NCBI RefSeq assembly: GCF_040719145.1
Contig: NZ_JBFDUZ010000005.1
Location: 1 to 64,000, forward strand
DNA: 64,000 bases
Direction: 5' to 3'
Source of the DNA: Paenibacillus sp. JQZ6Y-1
Lineage (GTDB): Bacteria; Bacillota; Bacilli; Paenibacillales; Paenibacillaceae
In this document: positions 1-9,948 of the stretch, piece by piece
How positions within the stretch are numbered: position 1 is the stretch's first letter
Layout of the letters: the number at the start of each line of letters is the position of its first letter
Program-made: the position numbers and the translations under genes
The notes under the pieces: generated by a model
What the model saw: only the letters and a program-made list of their open reading frames with translations
What the model was told of the DNA's origin: nothing
Databases searched by the model: none

Positions 1-321
1 GCCGATCACCCTCTCAGGTCGGCTACGCATCGTCGCCTTGGTGAGCCGTTACCCCACCAACTAGCTAATGCGCCGCAGGCCCATCCTTCAGTGACAGATT
101 GCTCCGTCTTTCGTTCGTCGTCCATGCGGACAACGAAAGTATCCGGTATTAGCTACCGTTTCCGGTAGTTATCCCAGGCTAAAGGGCAGGTTGCCTACGT
201 GTTACTCACCCGTCCGCCGCTAAGTCTCAAAGAAGCAAGCTTCTTATCGACTCCGCTCGACTTGCATGTATTAGGCACGCCGCCAGCGTTCGTCCTGAGC
301 CAGGATCAAACTCTCCATAAA
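1..321 (-). rRNA. rrs: 16S ribosomal RNA, 5' end (partial)
   Basis: Read on the reverse strand, this is the first ~320 nt of 16S rRNA. The universal 5' motif GAGTTTGATCCTGGCTCAG lies just inside position 313, followed by the conserved segments around GCGGCGTGCCTAATACATG and GGCGGACGGGTGAGTAACAC. The 5' end is placed by matching the G of GAGTTTGATC to nucleotide 9 of the E. coli numbering. The gene runs off the left edge, so the remainder of 16S, 23S and 5S is outside the window. The variable V1-V2 sequence looks like Paenibacillaceae. Confidence 0.97.
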
Positions 322-468
322 AGTGTTTGACTTGCTCATCTCTTGCTGGCGAGAACATTGCTGTTCTCTATATTTTTGAAGAACCGAAGTTCTTCACTCA
401 CTCGTTGTTCAGTTTTCAAAGATCAAGCTCTTTCGTTGCCGTTCAGTGTCTCTCGCAGCAACTCTTAT
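322..468 (-). promoter_or_regulatory. rRNA operon leader with boxA
   Basis: This is the transcribed leader between the rrn promoter and 16S. On the reverse strand it contains a boxA-like antitermination element, GATCTTTGAAAACTGAACA, at about 405-423; such elements recruit Nus factors during rRNA synthesis. A small hairpin with a TTCG loop, GAAGAAC/GTTCTTC, lies at 378-395 and may take part in processing. The short ORFs predicted here are not genes. Confidence 0.75.
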
Positions 469-497
469 ATCTTATCACCTTCTCAGCTAGCTGTCAA
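469..497 (-). promoter_or_regulatory. rRNA operon promoter
   Basis: On the reverse strand a consensus -35 TTGACA (492-497) and a -10 TAAGAT (469-474) are separated by exactly 17 bp. The site lies about 150 bp before the 16S 5' end. The upstream stretch at 498-525 is rich in A and T runs, like an UP element. This fits a strong vegetative rrn promoter. Confidence 0.8.
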
Positions 498-645
498 CAA
501 CTTTTTTTGAAGTTGTTTTTCGTAATGATTTGACTCATTGTGGAAGCGACAGATGCTTTCAAAAGGCTTGTACAAAAGACTATACCATGGATCGACCGAG
601 CAAGTCAACACCTTTATAACCAATTATTTTATTCCCTTTATAATT

Positions 646-771
646 CAGGTAGATCAGGTAGATCAGGTAGATCAGGTAGATCAGGTAGATCAGGTAGATC
701 AGGTAGATCAGGTAGATCAGGTAGATCAGGTAGATCAGGTAGATCAGGTAGATCAGGTAGATCAGGTAGAT
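646..771. repeat. Perfect 9-bp tandem repeat, 14 copies
   Basis: CAGGTAGAT is repeated 14 times without a mismatch, followed by a partial CA. Each unit creates a GATC site, so GATC recurs every 9 bp. Because 9 is a multiple of 3, long repetitive ORFs (QVD, GRS and IYL repeats) appear in several frames, but none has a ribosome binding site or non-repeat support. There are no spacers, so it is not a CRISPR array. Such an array is expected to vary in copy number between strains. It sits between the rrn promoter and the end of the pot operon. Confidence 0.97.
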
Positions 772-829
772 CAAATGATTGTGTTGGACTGTATTAAGGG
801 TGTCAAGCTTATTGTCTCCATTCATATAA

Positions 830-869
830 AAAGGCGCATTCCGTGGTTTACTTATCGGAATGCGCCTTG
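830..869 (-). terminator. Terminator of the potABCD operon
   Basis: A 13-bp perfect inverted repeat (AAGGCGCATTCCG and its complement) with a 12-nt loop is followed on the reverse strand by a T run. It lies ~105 bp after the potD stop and is the natural end of the operon. Confidence 0.85.
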
Positions 870-973
870 AGGTGAGAAACGGAATATCTCATTATAGAGC
901 CAACTGTAAAAGAATCATTTTACCGTTGGAGCTATTTTTCATCTCGTCTATTTATATTATGAAGTATATAGAG

Positions 974-2041
974 CTACTTGTTCATTTTGAATTGTAGGAA
1001 CAGTTCATTGTAGTGAACCAGCATTTTTTTGCCCAAGTTGTCGTAGACCTCTAGGCGGTCGGTTAGTTCGCTTGGTGGATAGAAGCGTTCGTCACCAGCG
1101 ATGTCTTCTGGCAGCAGCTTCAAGGCAGCATCATTAGGCGTTGAATAGCCTACGTATTCCGCATTCTGGGCTGCGACTTTTGGATCGAGCATGAAGTTGA
1201 TGAATTTGTGAGCGGCATCGACATTAGCTGCGGTTTTTGGAATCACCATATTGTCGAACCAGAGGTTTGTCCCTTCTTCCGGCACCACATAATCCAGATC
1301 TTCATTTTCGCTCATAATCTCGGACGCATCGCCAGAGAATACAAGACCAGCTGCCGCTTCGTTGTTGGCGAGCAACATTTTGATCTCGTCACCAACAATG
1401 GCTTTGACGTTTGGCGTTAGCTTTTTCAGTTTTGCCAGTGCTTGTTGCAGATGCTGCTCATTGGTATCGTTCAGCGAGTAGCCTAGACTATTCAGCGACA
1501 TGCCTATCACTTCGCGTGCGCCATCGGTCAGCAGCACATTGTTACGCAGCGAGGGGTCCCACAAATCGTTCCAGCTATGGAATTTGAGACTGGTCAGCTT
1601 TGGATTGTAGACGATCCCAACCGTTCCCCAGAAATATGGCGCAGAATATTTATTGCCCGGATCGAACGATAGATTCAGAAACGATGGATCGATATTTTTC
1701 AGATTCGGCAGTTTGCTGTGATCCAATGGAAGGAGCAGCTTTTCTTCACGCATTTTGGAAATGGCATAATCCGACGGAATGGCTACATCAAATGTAGTAC
1801 CGCCCTGCTCGATTTTGGTCAACATCGCTTCATTGGAATCAAAAGTCTGATAAATGACAGTAATGCCTGTTTCTTTTTGAAATTGGGTCAGCAGGTCAGG
1901 ATCGATATAATCGCCCCAATTATAAATGGTCAGCGTATTACCGCCAGCATACCCCTGACTAACATTCAGACGTCCTGCTACATACATGAGCAGCAGTGCC
2001 ACAGCGACAATAATGATAAATGTACGACTAATGGCTTTCAT
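974..2041 (-). CDS. potD: Spermidine/putrescine ABC transporter, substrate-binding protein
   Basis: 355 residues, last gene of potABCD. It captures polyamines outside the membrane and delivers them to the PotBC channel. The protein begins with a basic hydrophobic N-terminus (residues ~6-22) and then LTIYNWGDYIDP, typical of PotD/PotF-type type-2 periplasmic-binding folds. No lipobox cysteine is visible, so it seems to be held by an uncleaved helix or a plain signal peptide, unusual for a Gram-positive binding protein. The ATG at 2041 is chosen because it follows the potC stop at 2043 directly and has a G-rich ribosome site; a longer in-frame start lies inside potC. Preference for spermidine or putrescine cannot be read from the sequence. 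Confidence 0.93.
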   Translation of the reverse strand: MKAISRTFIIIVAVALLLMYVAGRLNVSQGYAGGNTLTIYNWGDYIDPDLLTQFQKETGITVIYQTFDSNEAMLTKIEQGGTTFDVAIPSDYAISKMREEKLLLPLDHSKLPNLKNIDPSFLNLSFDPGNKYSAPYFWGTVGIVYNPKLTSLKFHSWNDLWDPSLRNNVLLTDGAREVIGMSLNSLGYSLNDTNEQHLQQALAKLKKLTPNVKAIVGDEIKMLLANNEAAAGLVFSGDASEIMSENEDLDYVVPEEGTNLWFDNMVIPKTAANVDAAHKFINFMLDPKVAAQNAEYVGYSTPNDAALKLLPEDIAGDERFYPPSELTDRLEVYDNLGKKMLVHYNELFLQFKMNK

Positions 2042-2042
2042 C

Positions 2043-2867
2043 TTATCTTGGCACCCCCATTTCGGCAGCTGCTTCATGACGACGGCTGCGTCCCTGTGCA
2101 CGGCGCGTGATCATATAATAACCAACCACCAGTGCAGTGGTGAATAGGAAGATCAGTGTGGACAGCGCATTGATAGACAGCGCAACCCCCTGTCTCGCAC
2201 GGGAGTAAATTTCGACTGATAGAGTCGAATATCCATTACCGGTCACAAAGAACGTAACAGCAAAGTCATCCAATGAATACGTGAACGCCATGAAAAAGCC
2301 AGCAAAGATGCCGGGCTTAATAAATGGCAAAATAACTTTGGTCAGCACATCGCGGCGGCTAGCACCCAAATCGCGCGCCGCATCTACTAAGGTCGGGCTC
2401 ATTTCCTGCAAACGCGGCAGAATCATAAGCACCGTAATCGGTATGCTGAAAGCGATATGCGAGATCAGCACCGAGGCAAAGCCTAGCTTGATGCCTACAA
2501 TCGTAAACAAAATCAAAAAGGATGCACCAATGATCACGTCCGGGCTAACAATGAGCACGTTATTGAGCGACAATACGGTATCTTTTAAACGGCGACGACG
2601 AATGCGGTCAATCGCTAGCGCACCAATAATACCGATGATCGTTGCAATTGTAGAGGATAGAAGCGCAATGACCAGCGTATTAATCAGAATAATAATGAGA
2701 CGGGTATCGTGAAAGACTTCGCTATACCATTCCCACGTAAAGCCTTCAAACTTGTGCATATTACCAGCACTATTAAAGGAATAATACATCAGATACAAAA
2801 TCGGCGCGTATAAAACAGCAAATACGAGTACGAGATATAGATTGCTCCAGCGGTTTTTATTTCCCAT
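2043..2867 (-). CDS. potC: Spermidine/putrescine ABC transporter permease PotC
   Basis: 274 residues with about six membrane helices, the first at residues ~8-28. The inner-membrane permease signature (EAA loop) is seen in the segment [18 protein letters not shown], which docks on the PotA ATPase. It pairs with PotB to form the translocation channel. The start at 2867 has AGGAGGTG at good spacing and overlaps the end of potB by 11 bp, so the two are translationally coupled. Its stop is followed immediately by potD. Confidence 0.94.
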   Translation of the reverse strand: MGNKNRWSNLYLVLVFAVLYAPILYLMYYSFNSAGNMHKFEGFTWEWYSEVFHDTRLIIILINTLVIALLSSTIATIIGIIGALAIDRIRRRRLKDTVLSLNNVLIVSPDVIIGASFLILFTIVGIKLGFASVLISHIAFSIPITVLMILPRLQEMSPTLVDAARDLGASRRDVLTKVILPFIKPGIFAGFFMAFTYSLDDFAVTFFVTGNGYSTLSVEIYSRARQGVALSINALSTLIFLFTTALVVGYYMITRRAQGRSRRHEAAAEMGVPR

Positions 2868-3669
2868 GACGCACCTCCTGTCCGAAGCCGCCACTCAGCA
2901 GCATCAGCACAGCCATCGCAATAATCAATACTACGGCAACGGTTGAACCCATTCCCCAGTCCTGTGTGACTAAGAAATGCTGCTCAATCGCTGTACCAAG
3001 TGTAATCACTTTATTGCCCGCAATCAGGCGTGTGATCATAAACAGCGACAGCGACGGGATGAATACCGCCATACAGCCGGATTTGACACCAGAGACAGTC
3101 AACGGGAAAATCACGCGTTGAAATGTAGTCCAGCCGGATGCGCCCAGATCACGCGCTGCCGAGATGAGCGATGGATTCATTTCCTCCAGCGCATTATAGA
3201 TTGGCAGAATCATAAACGGCACGAAAATATATACCGATACGAATACGAAGCTAAAGGCGTTAAACAGCAATTGCTGCGGTCCGAAACCGATCGCCCCCAA
3301 TAGGGCATTGATCGGACCGTACGTACCGAAAATACCGATAAACGCGTACGTTTTTAGCAGCAGGTTGATCCATGTCGGCAAAATAATCAGCAAAATCCAC
3401 AGCTGACGATGCTTGGTTCGGGTCAGCACATAAGCAGCTGGATACGCAATCAGCAGCGAAAATAGTGTCACGAGAAACGCATACCAGAACGAGCTTAGTG
3501 TCATTTGCAAATAAACGGGTGTAAAAAAGGTACGATAATTTTGAAAGGTAAAATGACCGTCCACATCAAAAAAGGAATAATACCCAACTAGCACCACAGG
3601 TGCTACGACAAACAGAACGATCCATACATAATAAGGCAACATATAGATCGCGCGCGTATTAGCCTGCAT
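2857..3669 (-). CDS. potB: Spermidine/putrescine ABC transporter permease PotB
   Basis: 270 residues, six predicted membrane helices beginning at [14 protein letters not shown] (residues ~10-30). The EAA loop reads [18 protein letters not shown], closely parallel to that of PotC. The open frame extends further upstream into potA, but the ATG at 3669 gives the usual PotB N-terminus and an 11-bp overlap with potA, with GGAGAAGG before it. An alternative ATG at 3708 would add 13 residues. Function: membrane channel subunit for ATP-driven polyamine uptake. Confidence 0.93.
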   Translation of the reverse strand: MQANTRAIYMLPYYVWIVLFVVAPVVLVGYYSFFDVDGHFTFQNYRTFFTPVYLQMTLSSFWYAFLVTLFSLLIAYPAAYVLTRTKHRQLWILLIILPTWINLLLKTYAFIGIFGTYGPINALLGAIGFGPQQLLFNAFSFVFVSVYIFVPFMILPIYNALEEMNPSLISAARDLGASGWTTFQRVIFPLTVSGVKSGCMAVFIPSLSLFMITRLIAGNKVITLGTAIEQHFLVTQDWGMGSTVAVVLIIAMAVLMLLSGGFGQEVRHGK

Positions 3670-4768
3670 GGACACCGCCTTCTCCGTATCCTTCCAGACG
3701 GCGGTCATAATCTTCTTCGCTCTCACCGAAGCGCATGACGTGAATTGCTTCCGGTTCAAAATCCAACCCAATCTGACTGCCCGGCTCTGCTTTGCGTGTA
3801 GAATGCACCAGCCATTCATGACCGGAATCGTCATAGCAGCTAATCTCATAGTGAACGCCACGGAATAGCTGCGTATCGACGCGGACCTTGAGCTTGCCTT
3901 TGTCCTCGGTAGTCAATTCCAAGTCTTCAGGACGGATGACAACCTCAATCGCTTCATCTGGACGAAGCCCAGCATCGACGCATTGGAATTGTCTGCCGTT
4001 GAATTCCACTACATAGTCCTCGATCATGCGACCGGGTACGATATTCGATTCGCCAATAAAGTCAGCTACAAAGCGGTTAATCGGCTCATCATAAATATCG
4101 TTTGGCGTGCCGCTCTGCTCGATTTTACCCTTGTTCATGACAAAGATATAATCGGACATTGCTAATGCTTCTTCCTGATCATGGGTGACGAAGATAAAGG
4201 TAATGCCTAGACGCTGCTGGATTTCGCGTAGCTCATACTGCATCTCTGTACGCAGCTTCAGGTCAAGCGCAGACAACGGCTCGTCGAGCAGCAGTACTTC
4301 CGGCTCGTTAACCAACGCACGTGCAATAGCTACACGCTGACGCTGACCACCGGACATTTCTGAAATGGCACGCTGTCCGTACCCTTCCAGATTGACAAAT
4401 TTCAGCGCTTCATTCACTTTGGTCTGAATGGCATCCTTTTTCATCTTTTTGACGCGCAGACCAAAAGCCACATTCTCAAATACATTCAAATGCGGGAATA
4501 AGGCGTAGTCTTGAAATACGGTATTCACCTGACGTTTGTTGGCAGGCACCTTGTTGATGACCTTCCCATTCAAATAAATCGAACCTCCGCTCGGTTCGGT
4601 AAATCCGGCGATCATCCGTAAAATGGTTGTTTTGCCGCAACCGGACGGTCCAAGCAAGGTGTAAAACTTACCGCGTTCGATCTCGAAATCGATATGCTCC
4701 AGCACCTGTGTGCCATCTTCGTAACGCTTGCTCACTCCGTCAAAGCGGATCATATTGTTATCGCTCAT
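3659..4768 (-). CDS. potA: Spermidine/putrescine ABC transporter ATPase PotA
   Basis: 369 residues, first gene of the polyamine import operon. Walker [10 protein letters not shown] lies at residues 40-48, the signature MSGGQRQR at 138-145 and Walker B VLLLDEP at 158-164. A C-terminal TOBE-type regulatory region (~280-365) is typical of PotA/MalK importers. The ATG at 4768 has AAAGGAGG at 7-8 nt; the upstream extension of the frame is untranslated leader. A -10-like TATAAT on the reverse strand at 4942-4947 may belong to its promoter, but no good -35 is present. Confidence 0.95.
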   Translation of the reverse strand: MSDNNMIRFDGVSKRYEDGTQVLEHIDFEIERGKFYTLLGPSGCGKTTILRMIAGFTEPSGGSIYLNGKVINKVPANKRQVNTVFQDYALFPHLNVFENVAFGLRVKKMKKDAIQTKVNEALKFVNLEGYGQRAISEMSGGQRQRVAIARALVNEPEVLLLDEPLSALDLKLRTEMQYELREIQQRLGITFIFVTHDQEEALAMSDYIFVMNKGKIEQSGTPNDIYDEPINRFVADFIGESNIVPGRMIEDYVVEFNGRQFQCVDAGLRPDEAIEVVIRPEDLELTTEDKGKLKVRVDTQLFRGVHYEISCYDDSGHEWLVHSTRKAEPGSQIGLDFEPEAIHVMRFGESEEDYDRRLEGYGEGGVHAG

Positions 4769-5380
4769 AACAGCCTCCTTTTGGCATCCGTATACTTGCT
4801 GTGGATTATAAATTGTTGTATACCGTGCACCGTTTCCCTTGCTGACTTTAGTATTGCATATCATCAAACCGCTGCGGTTAGCGGGCTTACTTGCTATTGA
4901 TACATTAACCATCTGTCCATGCCGCAAAAGGTACAACTGCTATTATAACGGTTGAATTCTGTGGAAAACACCCCATTTTTCAACGCTTTTCGTAAAACAT
5001 CCTCAAACACGCTCCATCTATAATGTGCAAAAGGACCATCATGAAATGTAAAGACGGATGCGTAGCAGATATGCTAATTTGAGCATAGAGAACAGATGGG
5101 CAGCAGACGGAGCGAATAAACGATACAATATAATAGAAGATGATAAGAATGAAGATACAGTGAAACAACGACCTACACGAATACAAGCAGCAGTCGATAT
5201 ATGAGAACCTTCTTCTAAATAGATACATGTCGTTTATACCTGTAATTGATACATGTCATAGCTATATGAAAAGTTTCTTCTATAGAAGGTTATGTTTGCA
5301 TCAGAAGATTATGTTTGTATCAGGAGATTGTTTTGCATTACATCCTATCTGCACACCAAGATATAAAGGAGCATCTTTCT
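4769..5380. other. Divergent intergenic region potA/patA
   Basis: 612 bp without a convincing gene. It must hold the promoters of both potA (leftward) and patA (rightward). Near patA there are short repeats: GATACATGTC occurs at 5222-5231 and 5248-5257, and a ~19-bp unit resembling AGAAGATTATGTTTGTATC is repeated in near-tandem at about 5284-5325. No known riboswitch could be recognised, including a lysine riboswitch. Confidence 0.6.
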
Positions 5381-6541
5381 ATGGAACATCTCATTCATGC
5401 ACCGATTCACGATATTCAGATCAGCGGCATTCGCAAAATTGCCACCGCTGCAGCGCGTTATCCAGATGCGTTGGCATTGACGCTGGGACAGCCGGATTTC
5501 CCAACACCTGCGCATATTATTACTGCTGCGGAAGAAGCGATGCACCAAGGCAAAACAGTGTATACGCCCAATGCGGGTATTCCTGCACTGCGCCGAGCAG
5601 CAGCAGAGTTTGTCAAAGTGAAATATGATCAGCATTATGACATGGATACCGAGGTCATCGTAACGGTCGGAGCGAGTCAAGCGCTGGATGTGGCGCTGCG
5701 TACTATTGTATCGCCGGGGGATGAAGTGATTTTGCCGGGACCGATCTATCCCGGGTATGAGCCGTTGATCCGCTTAGCGGGCGGTATCCCGATCTATGTG
5801 GATACACGCAGTACAGGCTTCAAATTGACTGCGGAGTTACTCGAACCGCATCTATCGCCACGTACCAAAGCCATCGCTTTAGGTTATCCATCCAATCCGA
5901 CAGGACGCGTATTGGGCGAGCAGGAATTGAACGGTATTGCTGATCTACTGCGGGAGCGGGATATTTTCGTGATTTCCGATGAAATTTATAGCGAGCTGAT
6001 CTATGATGAGCCACACCGCTCTATCTCACTGCTGCCGGGAATGCGTGAGAAGACCATTGTGATTAATGGCTTGTCCAAATCGCATTCGATGACGGGTTGG
6101 CGGATCGGCTTACTATTTGCTCCAGCTTGGTTGTCGGCGCATATGCTGAAGGTGCATCAATATAATGTATCGTGTGCCAGCTCGATCAGTCAGTTTGCTG
6201 CGGTTGAAGCATTGACCAATGGCATAGATGATGCGTTGCCGATGCGTGACGCGTACCGTCAGCGCCGAGATTATGTCTATGATCGACTGGTGCAGATGGG
6301 ATTAGAGCTGGATAAGCCGGAAGGTGCGTTTTATCTGTTCCCTTCTATTGCGCATCTGAATATACCATCGATGGAATTTGCGATGCGATTGCTGGAAGAA
6401 CAAAAGGTTGCCGTCGTGCCGGGAGATGCCTTTTCGATCTATGGAGAAGGATATATTCGCTTATCGTATGCGTATGCACTACCAGTGCTAGAAAAAGCGC
6501 TGGATCGGTTGGAAGCATTCATCCGTACTTTGCATGTGTAA
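5381..6541 (+). CDS. patA: N-acetyl-LL-diaminopimelate aminotransferase
   Basis: 386 residues, class I/II PLP-dependent aminotransferase. The sequence follows Bacillus subtilis PatA closely (as remembered): it opens with MEHL, has YTPNAG, VTVGASQA, PGPIYPGYEP and the PLP lysine K233 in NGLSKSHSMTGWR. PatA converts N-acetyl-2-amino-6-oxopimelate with glutamate into N-acetyl-LL-diaminopimelate, the step between DapH and DapL in the acetylase route to lysine and meso-DAP. Both other enzymes are encoded 5-8 kb to the right. The ATG at 5381 is preceded by AAAGGAG; the frame remains open 22 codons upstream without a better site. A general aromatic aminotransferase is the less likely alternative. 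Confidence 0.88.
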   Translation: MEHLIHAPIHDIQISGIRKIATAAARYPDALALTLGQPDFPTPAHIITAAEEAMHQGKTVYTPNAGIPALRRAAAEFVKVKYDQHYDMDTEVIVTVGASQALDVALRTIVSPGDEVILPGPIYPGYEPLIRLAGGIPIYVDTRSTGFKLTAELLEPHLSPRTKAIALGYPSNPTGRVLGEQELNGIADLLRERDIFVISDEIYSELIYDEPHRSISLLPGMREKTIVINGLSKSHSMTGWRIGLLFAPAWLSAHMLKVHQYNVSCASSISQFAAVEALTNGIDDALPMRDAYRQRRDYVYDRLVQMGLELDKPEGAFYLFPSIAHLNIPSMEFAMRLLEEQKVAVVPGDAFSIYGEGYIRLSYAYALPVLEKALDRLEAFIRTLHV

Positions 6542-7033
6542 AAAAAATTTTTTGGAAATAAGAAGCATTGTATTTCCTTCTGGTAGCGATAGTTTGATAA
6601 GGCTATGTTGAAACATGCTGAATTTTGATTCTTTTTGTGGCACTTTGCTGTTTGTTATCCGCACACCGGATTCGCTTACAGCAAGGTGCAATTTGTGTTG
6701 TGCAAAATCGACTTTCTTTTGTAAACGTTTCCTTTAACTTGAAATTGATAATCGTGAAATCTACAGTAATTAAGCGACTGCGCCGATAATAAAAGAGTGA
6801 AGGTTGACCGCGTGAGCATCGGCGATACGAGATAAATATGAAATTTTGCAGGTGCAGCCGTGGGGGAGGCTGTCGGTATAGAATCGGGAAAGTCTTGATT
6901 TGAAATAGAAAAGGAAGAAACGAAATCATGAACTTTAGCGCTTTGCCGAAGGAACGCAAAACAAGTATGATCTCCATATGCCACTATCGGGTACTCATGC
7001 AACCGGAACGATACGACTCGATGGGGTGATATC
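6542..7033 (+). other. Intergenic region upstream of chemoreceptor gene
   Basis: 492 bp with no supported gene; the ORFs on the reverse strand lack ribosome sites. It may be a long 5' leader for the chemoreceptor. A small hairpin CAGCC/GGCTG sits at about 6856-6872. I compared the region with the c-di-GMP-I (GEMM) riboswitch that often precedes chemoreceptor genes and did not find its conserved core. Confidence 0.5.
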
Positions 7034-9016
7034 ATGAATAAATGGACATCTTTTTTTACCAAGCAATCACTGGGACGCAAGCTGATGCTATCGTTCGGTC
7101 TGGTGCTGATTGCAGCGCTAACCGTATCAAGTCTGGCGTCATATTATGTTGCCCAGCGCTCGCTTAGCAGTGAGTTAATCTCCAGTACTGCCTTGAATAC
7201 ACAGACACTCAGTGCCGTTGTCGATAACGATATGCAGCAAAATATCGATGCGGTTGACTATTTTGCCAGCCAAATCAAACAGGCTAGCTATACCGATAGT
7301 GATCGGTTAATAGAAGAATTACGCATTTATGATCAAACGATGACCAAAGTCGAAGGCTTATATGTCGGCACAGCGACAGGCGCCTTTTATACCTCGTCGG
7401 ATATTCCAACAGCATCGGATTACGATCCACGTAAACGTCCGTGGTATCAAGAAGCAGAAGCTAGTCCGGGCAAAACGATCGTGACGCCGCCTTATCTATC
7501 TTCCTCTACTCAAGCAATGACAGTTACGGTTGCCAAACGCACCGATGATGGTAGCGGTGTGGTCGGTCTGGATATTAATCTAGCATCGCTCATCCAGATC
7601 GCCTCCAATATCAAAATTGGTGAAAATGGATATGCCTTTATCGTTGCAGCAGACGGTACGTACATCTCGCACCCAACGATCAAAGCGGGTGAAACAGATG
7701 CACTTGCCAAGCAGATCGTAGCGGATAATAAGCAGACCGATACATTCAGCTATAACAGCAAGGGTGAGGATGAGCAACTCAGCTATACGACAAGCGCATT
7801 GACTGGCTGGAAACTGGTAGGGAATTTCTATCAATCCGAGATTGATGCCAAAGTACGTCCACTCCTGATCCAAACGCTGATCGTTCTGATCGCCGCGCTC
7901 GTCATCGGCAGTATCGTCATCTGGCTGATCACACGCTCGATCAGTCGCAGAATGAGCCGCATTGTGACCGTCGCCAACGCAATCAGTCAGGGCGATCTGA
8001 CCAAATCGGTACAGGATAAAAGTAAGGATGAGCTGGGTCATCTGTCCGCTGCCTTTAATGACATGAATCAGTCGCTCGGTACGCTGGTCGGTTCAATCCA
8101 AGATACGGTTAGCGATGTGGTCTCCTCTTCTGAGCAATTGACAGCAAGCTCAGAGCAAACAAGCAAAGCGACCGAGCAGATTACCAGTGTGATTGAGCAA
8201 TTTTCCAGTGGTAGCGATCGTCAGAACACGCATATCGGACAAAGTGCAGCGCAGCTCAATCAGGTATCTGGTTGGCTGGGTGAAGTACAGCAACATTCAC
8301 AATCGCTACTGCAATTGTCGGGTACGTCTAATGAAATGGCAGATACCGGTGATCGACTCGTACGCACAACGGTTGGACAGATGCAGCAAATCGATCAATC
8401 CGTGAATGATGCATATCGCGTCATTAATGGATTGTCGCATAAATCGACTCAGATTGGCGATATTCTGAAAACGATCAATAATATCGCGCAGCAAACCAAT
8501 CTCTTATCCCTGAACGCGGCGATTGAAGCAGCTCGTGCAGGCGAAGCAGGCAAAGGCTTCAGCGTCGTTGCCGGTGAAGTGAAAAAGCTGGCAGAGCAAT
8601 CGCATCAATCATCCGGTCATATCGAAACATTGTTGCAGGATATTATCCGTGAGATTAACGATTCGCTCGCAACCTTTGAACAGATTCATCATTCGGTAGA
8701 AGACGGATTGCAAGGCGTACAGCAATCAGCAGATCAGTTCCAACAGCTGAAAGCTAATGCGCATCAGATCGCAACCAGTCTGCAAGATATGAACAACCTC
8801 GTACGCGAGGTGAACAGCAATGCAGGTGAGGTTGCTCGTTCAGTTGGCGAGGTTAGCGAGATTTCTGCACAAAATACCGGGAATATGCACGATATTGCCG
8901 CTTCCGCAGAAGAACAATTGGCTTCAATGGAAGAGATCAGCTCGTCGGCACAATCACTGGCGAAGCTGGCGGAGGATTTACAGAAGGAAATCGAGCATTT
9001 CAAGCTGCATGAGTAA
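7034..9016 (+). CDS. Methyl-accepting chemotaxis protein, transmembrane, Cache type
   Basis: 660 residues. Membrane helix 1 at ~17-38, an extracellular Cache-like sensor at ~40-270 (with [10 protein letters not shown], a typical dCache stretch), helix 2 at ~278-300, HAMP linker at ~300-355 and a cytoplasmic signalling helix bundle to the end. The highly conserved hairpin tip, [20 protein letters not shown] followed by [11 protein letters not shown], lies at about 482-512 and contacts CheA and CheW. The ligand is unknown; dCache sensors of this form often bind amino acids. The start is supported by GGGGTGAT six bases upstream. Monocistronic, with a terminator directly downstream. Confidence 0.95.
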   Translation: MNKWTSFFTKQSLGRKLMLSFGLVLIAALTVSSLASYYVAQRSLSSELISSTALNTQTLSAVVDNDMQQNIDAVDYFASQIKQASYTDSDRLIEELRIYDQTMTKVEGLYVGTATGAFYTSSDIPTASDYDPRKRPWYQEAEASPGKTIVTPPYLSSSTQAMTVTVAKRTDDGSGVVGLDINLASLIQIASNIKIGENGYAFIVAADGTYISHPTIKAGETDALAKQIVADNKQTDTFSYNSKGEDEQLSYTTSALTGWKLVGNFYQSEIDAKVRPLLIQTLIVLIAALVIGSIVIWLITRSISRRMSRIVTVANAISQGDLTKSVQDKSKDELGHLSAAFNDMNQSLGTLVGSIQDTVSDVVSSSEQLTASSEQTSKATEQITSVIEQFSSGSDRQNTHIGQSAAQLNQVSGWLGEVQQHSQSLLQLSGTSNEMADTGDRLVRTTVGQMQQIDQSVNDAYRVINGLSHKSTQIGDILKTINNIAQQTNLLSLNAAIEAARAGEAGKGFSVVAGEVKKLAEQSHQSSGHIETLLQDIIREINDSLATFEQIHHSVEDGLQGVQQSADQFQQLKANAHQIATSLQDMNNLVREVNSNAGEVARSVGEVSEISAQNTGNMHDIAASAEEQLASMEEISSSAQSLAKLAEDLQKEIEHFKLHE

Positions 9017-9035
9017 ATTGAATTTGGAATAACGG

Positions 9036-9075
9036 AAAAACCGGTTCTGCATAATAGATGCAGACCGGTTTTTTT
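9036..9075 (+). terminator. Terminator of the chemoreceptor gene
   Basis: Stem AAACCGG + CTGCAT paired with ATGCAG + CCGGTTT (one small bulge), 5-nt loop, followed by seven T residues. It lies 20 bp after the stop codon. Confidence 0.9.
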
Positions 9076-9419
9076 GGTATAGACATGCTTATTTATGAAG
9101 AACCATCACAGACAGTAGAGAATACAGATATACAGCGATATATGGCTTCCTTTCATTGTAATCAGAGCGTCATTCGGTTTCTGTTCAAAATGATTATGCT
9201 TCTTTTTTTGGTAGGCAGCAGCAATACTACGTAGCGGATACATTCGTTTACTAGTAGCTTGTCAGCAGTACTGTATTATGAAAATAGCTTAATATGAACA
9301 TGCTATAGCTTTATTTACTTTTGACATCAAGCTATATAAACTGCTGTTGCAGCAAGCACAATTAAGGTTATATAGAAAACGAACGATGTTAAATTTTGGT
9401 TATGAGAGGAATGAATAAT
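9076..9419 (+). other. Intergenic region upstream of spore coat-like pair
   Basis: 344 bp, AT-rich, without a supported gene. It presumably holds the promoter of the two small coat-like genes; I could not identify a clear sporulation sigma-factor promoter by eye. Confidence 0.5.
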
Positions 9420-9617
9420 ATGGCAAAGGCATTAGCCACTCATGAATTACTGGAAGTGCACGAACTGCTTATTTTCAAAACATCCTGTGTGACCAAAGCG
9501 ATGGCTATGCGCGAACTGGTTAAGGATGAGGGACTGCGCAAGATTATCGATGAAGACATTCAAGACTCGACCAAAGCGATTGAAGACTTGAGATCCATTC
9601 TGCAAAAACAACAATAA
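9420..9617 (+). CDS. Small spore coat F-like protein
   Basis: 65 residues, all-helical, with MAKALATHELLEVHELL at the N-terminus. Size and composition resemble the short CotF-like proteins such as B. subtilis YraE, which occur in front of a longer CotF-like partner, as here. It lies 13 bp before the next gene and is probably co-transcribed with it. The ATG at 9420 is chosen because GAGAGG is ~10 nt upstream; upstream in-frame starts would overlap that site. No catalytic residues are evident. It could be a structural spore component. Confidence 0.65.
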   Translation: MAKALATHELLEVHELLIFKTSCVTKAMAMRELVKDEGLRKIIDEDIQDSTKAIEDLRSILQKQQ

Positions 9618-9630
9618 GGAGGTTTCACTT

Positions 9631-9948
9631 ATGGCTGCTAACAATATGACGAAGGAAATGCTTGTAAATGCTACGGCTCCATTGGACGATCTGGCAATCG
9701 CTACTGATTTGCTGATGTCTGCCAAAGCTGGTGTGCGCAATTATGCTGTAGCGCTGACCGAGACGGCAACACCGGGAGTGCGCCGTACATTGAAATCCCA
9801 GTTGCAAAAAGCAATTGATCTACATGAGCAAATCGCAACGTATATGATCGAAAACGAAATGTACCATGCGTACAATATTCAGGAGCAAGTAGAGCATGAT
9901 CTGGAAAAAGCCGATATTGCACTGGAACTAGTGAAAAATAAAGGCTGA
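9631..9948 (+). CDS. Spore coat protein, CotF family
   Basis: 105 residues with the helical Coat F domain (PF07875-type): MTKEMLVNATAPLDDLAIATD followed by a second half with IATYMIENEMYHAYNIQEQ, the region usually rich in aromatic residues. Known family members are coat proteins of endospores. AAGGAGG lies 8 nt before the ATG. It forms a two-gene unit with the 65-residue protein upstream and ends at a strong terminator. The expected expression time is late sporulation in the mother cell; this is inference from the family. Confidence 0.78.
   Translation: MAANNMTKEMLVNATAPLDDLAIATDLLMSAKAGVRNYAVALTETATPGVRRTLKSQLQKAIDLHEQIATYMIENEMYHAYNIQEQVEHDLEKADIALELVKNKG

Noticed and set aside
646-771. 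CRISPR array
   Set aside because: Units are contiguous and identical with no spacers and no cas genes.
538-870. ORFs over the 9-bp repeat (QVD, GRS or IYL repeats)
   Set aside because: They arise only because the repeat unit is a multiple of three; no ribosome site, and several frames are open at once.
4769-5380. Lysine riboswitch before patA
   Set aside because: No recognisable L-box core; the region has only short repeats.
6542-7033. c-di-GMP riboswitch upstream of the chemoreceptor
   Set aside because: The conserved GEMM core motifs are not found on either strand; only a small hairpin is present.
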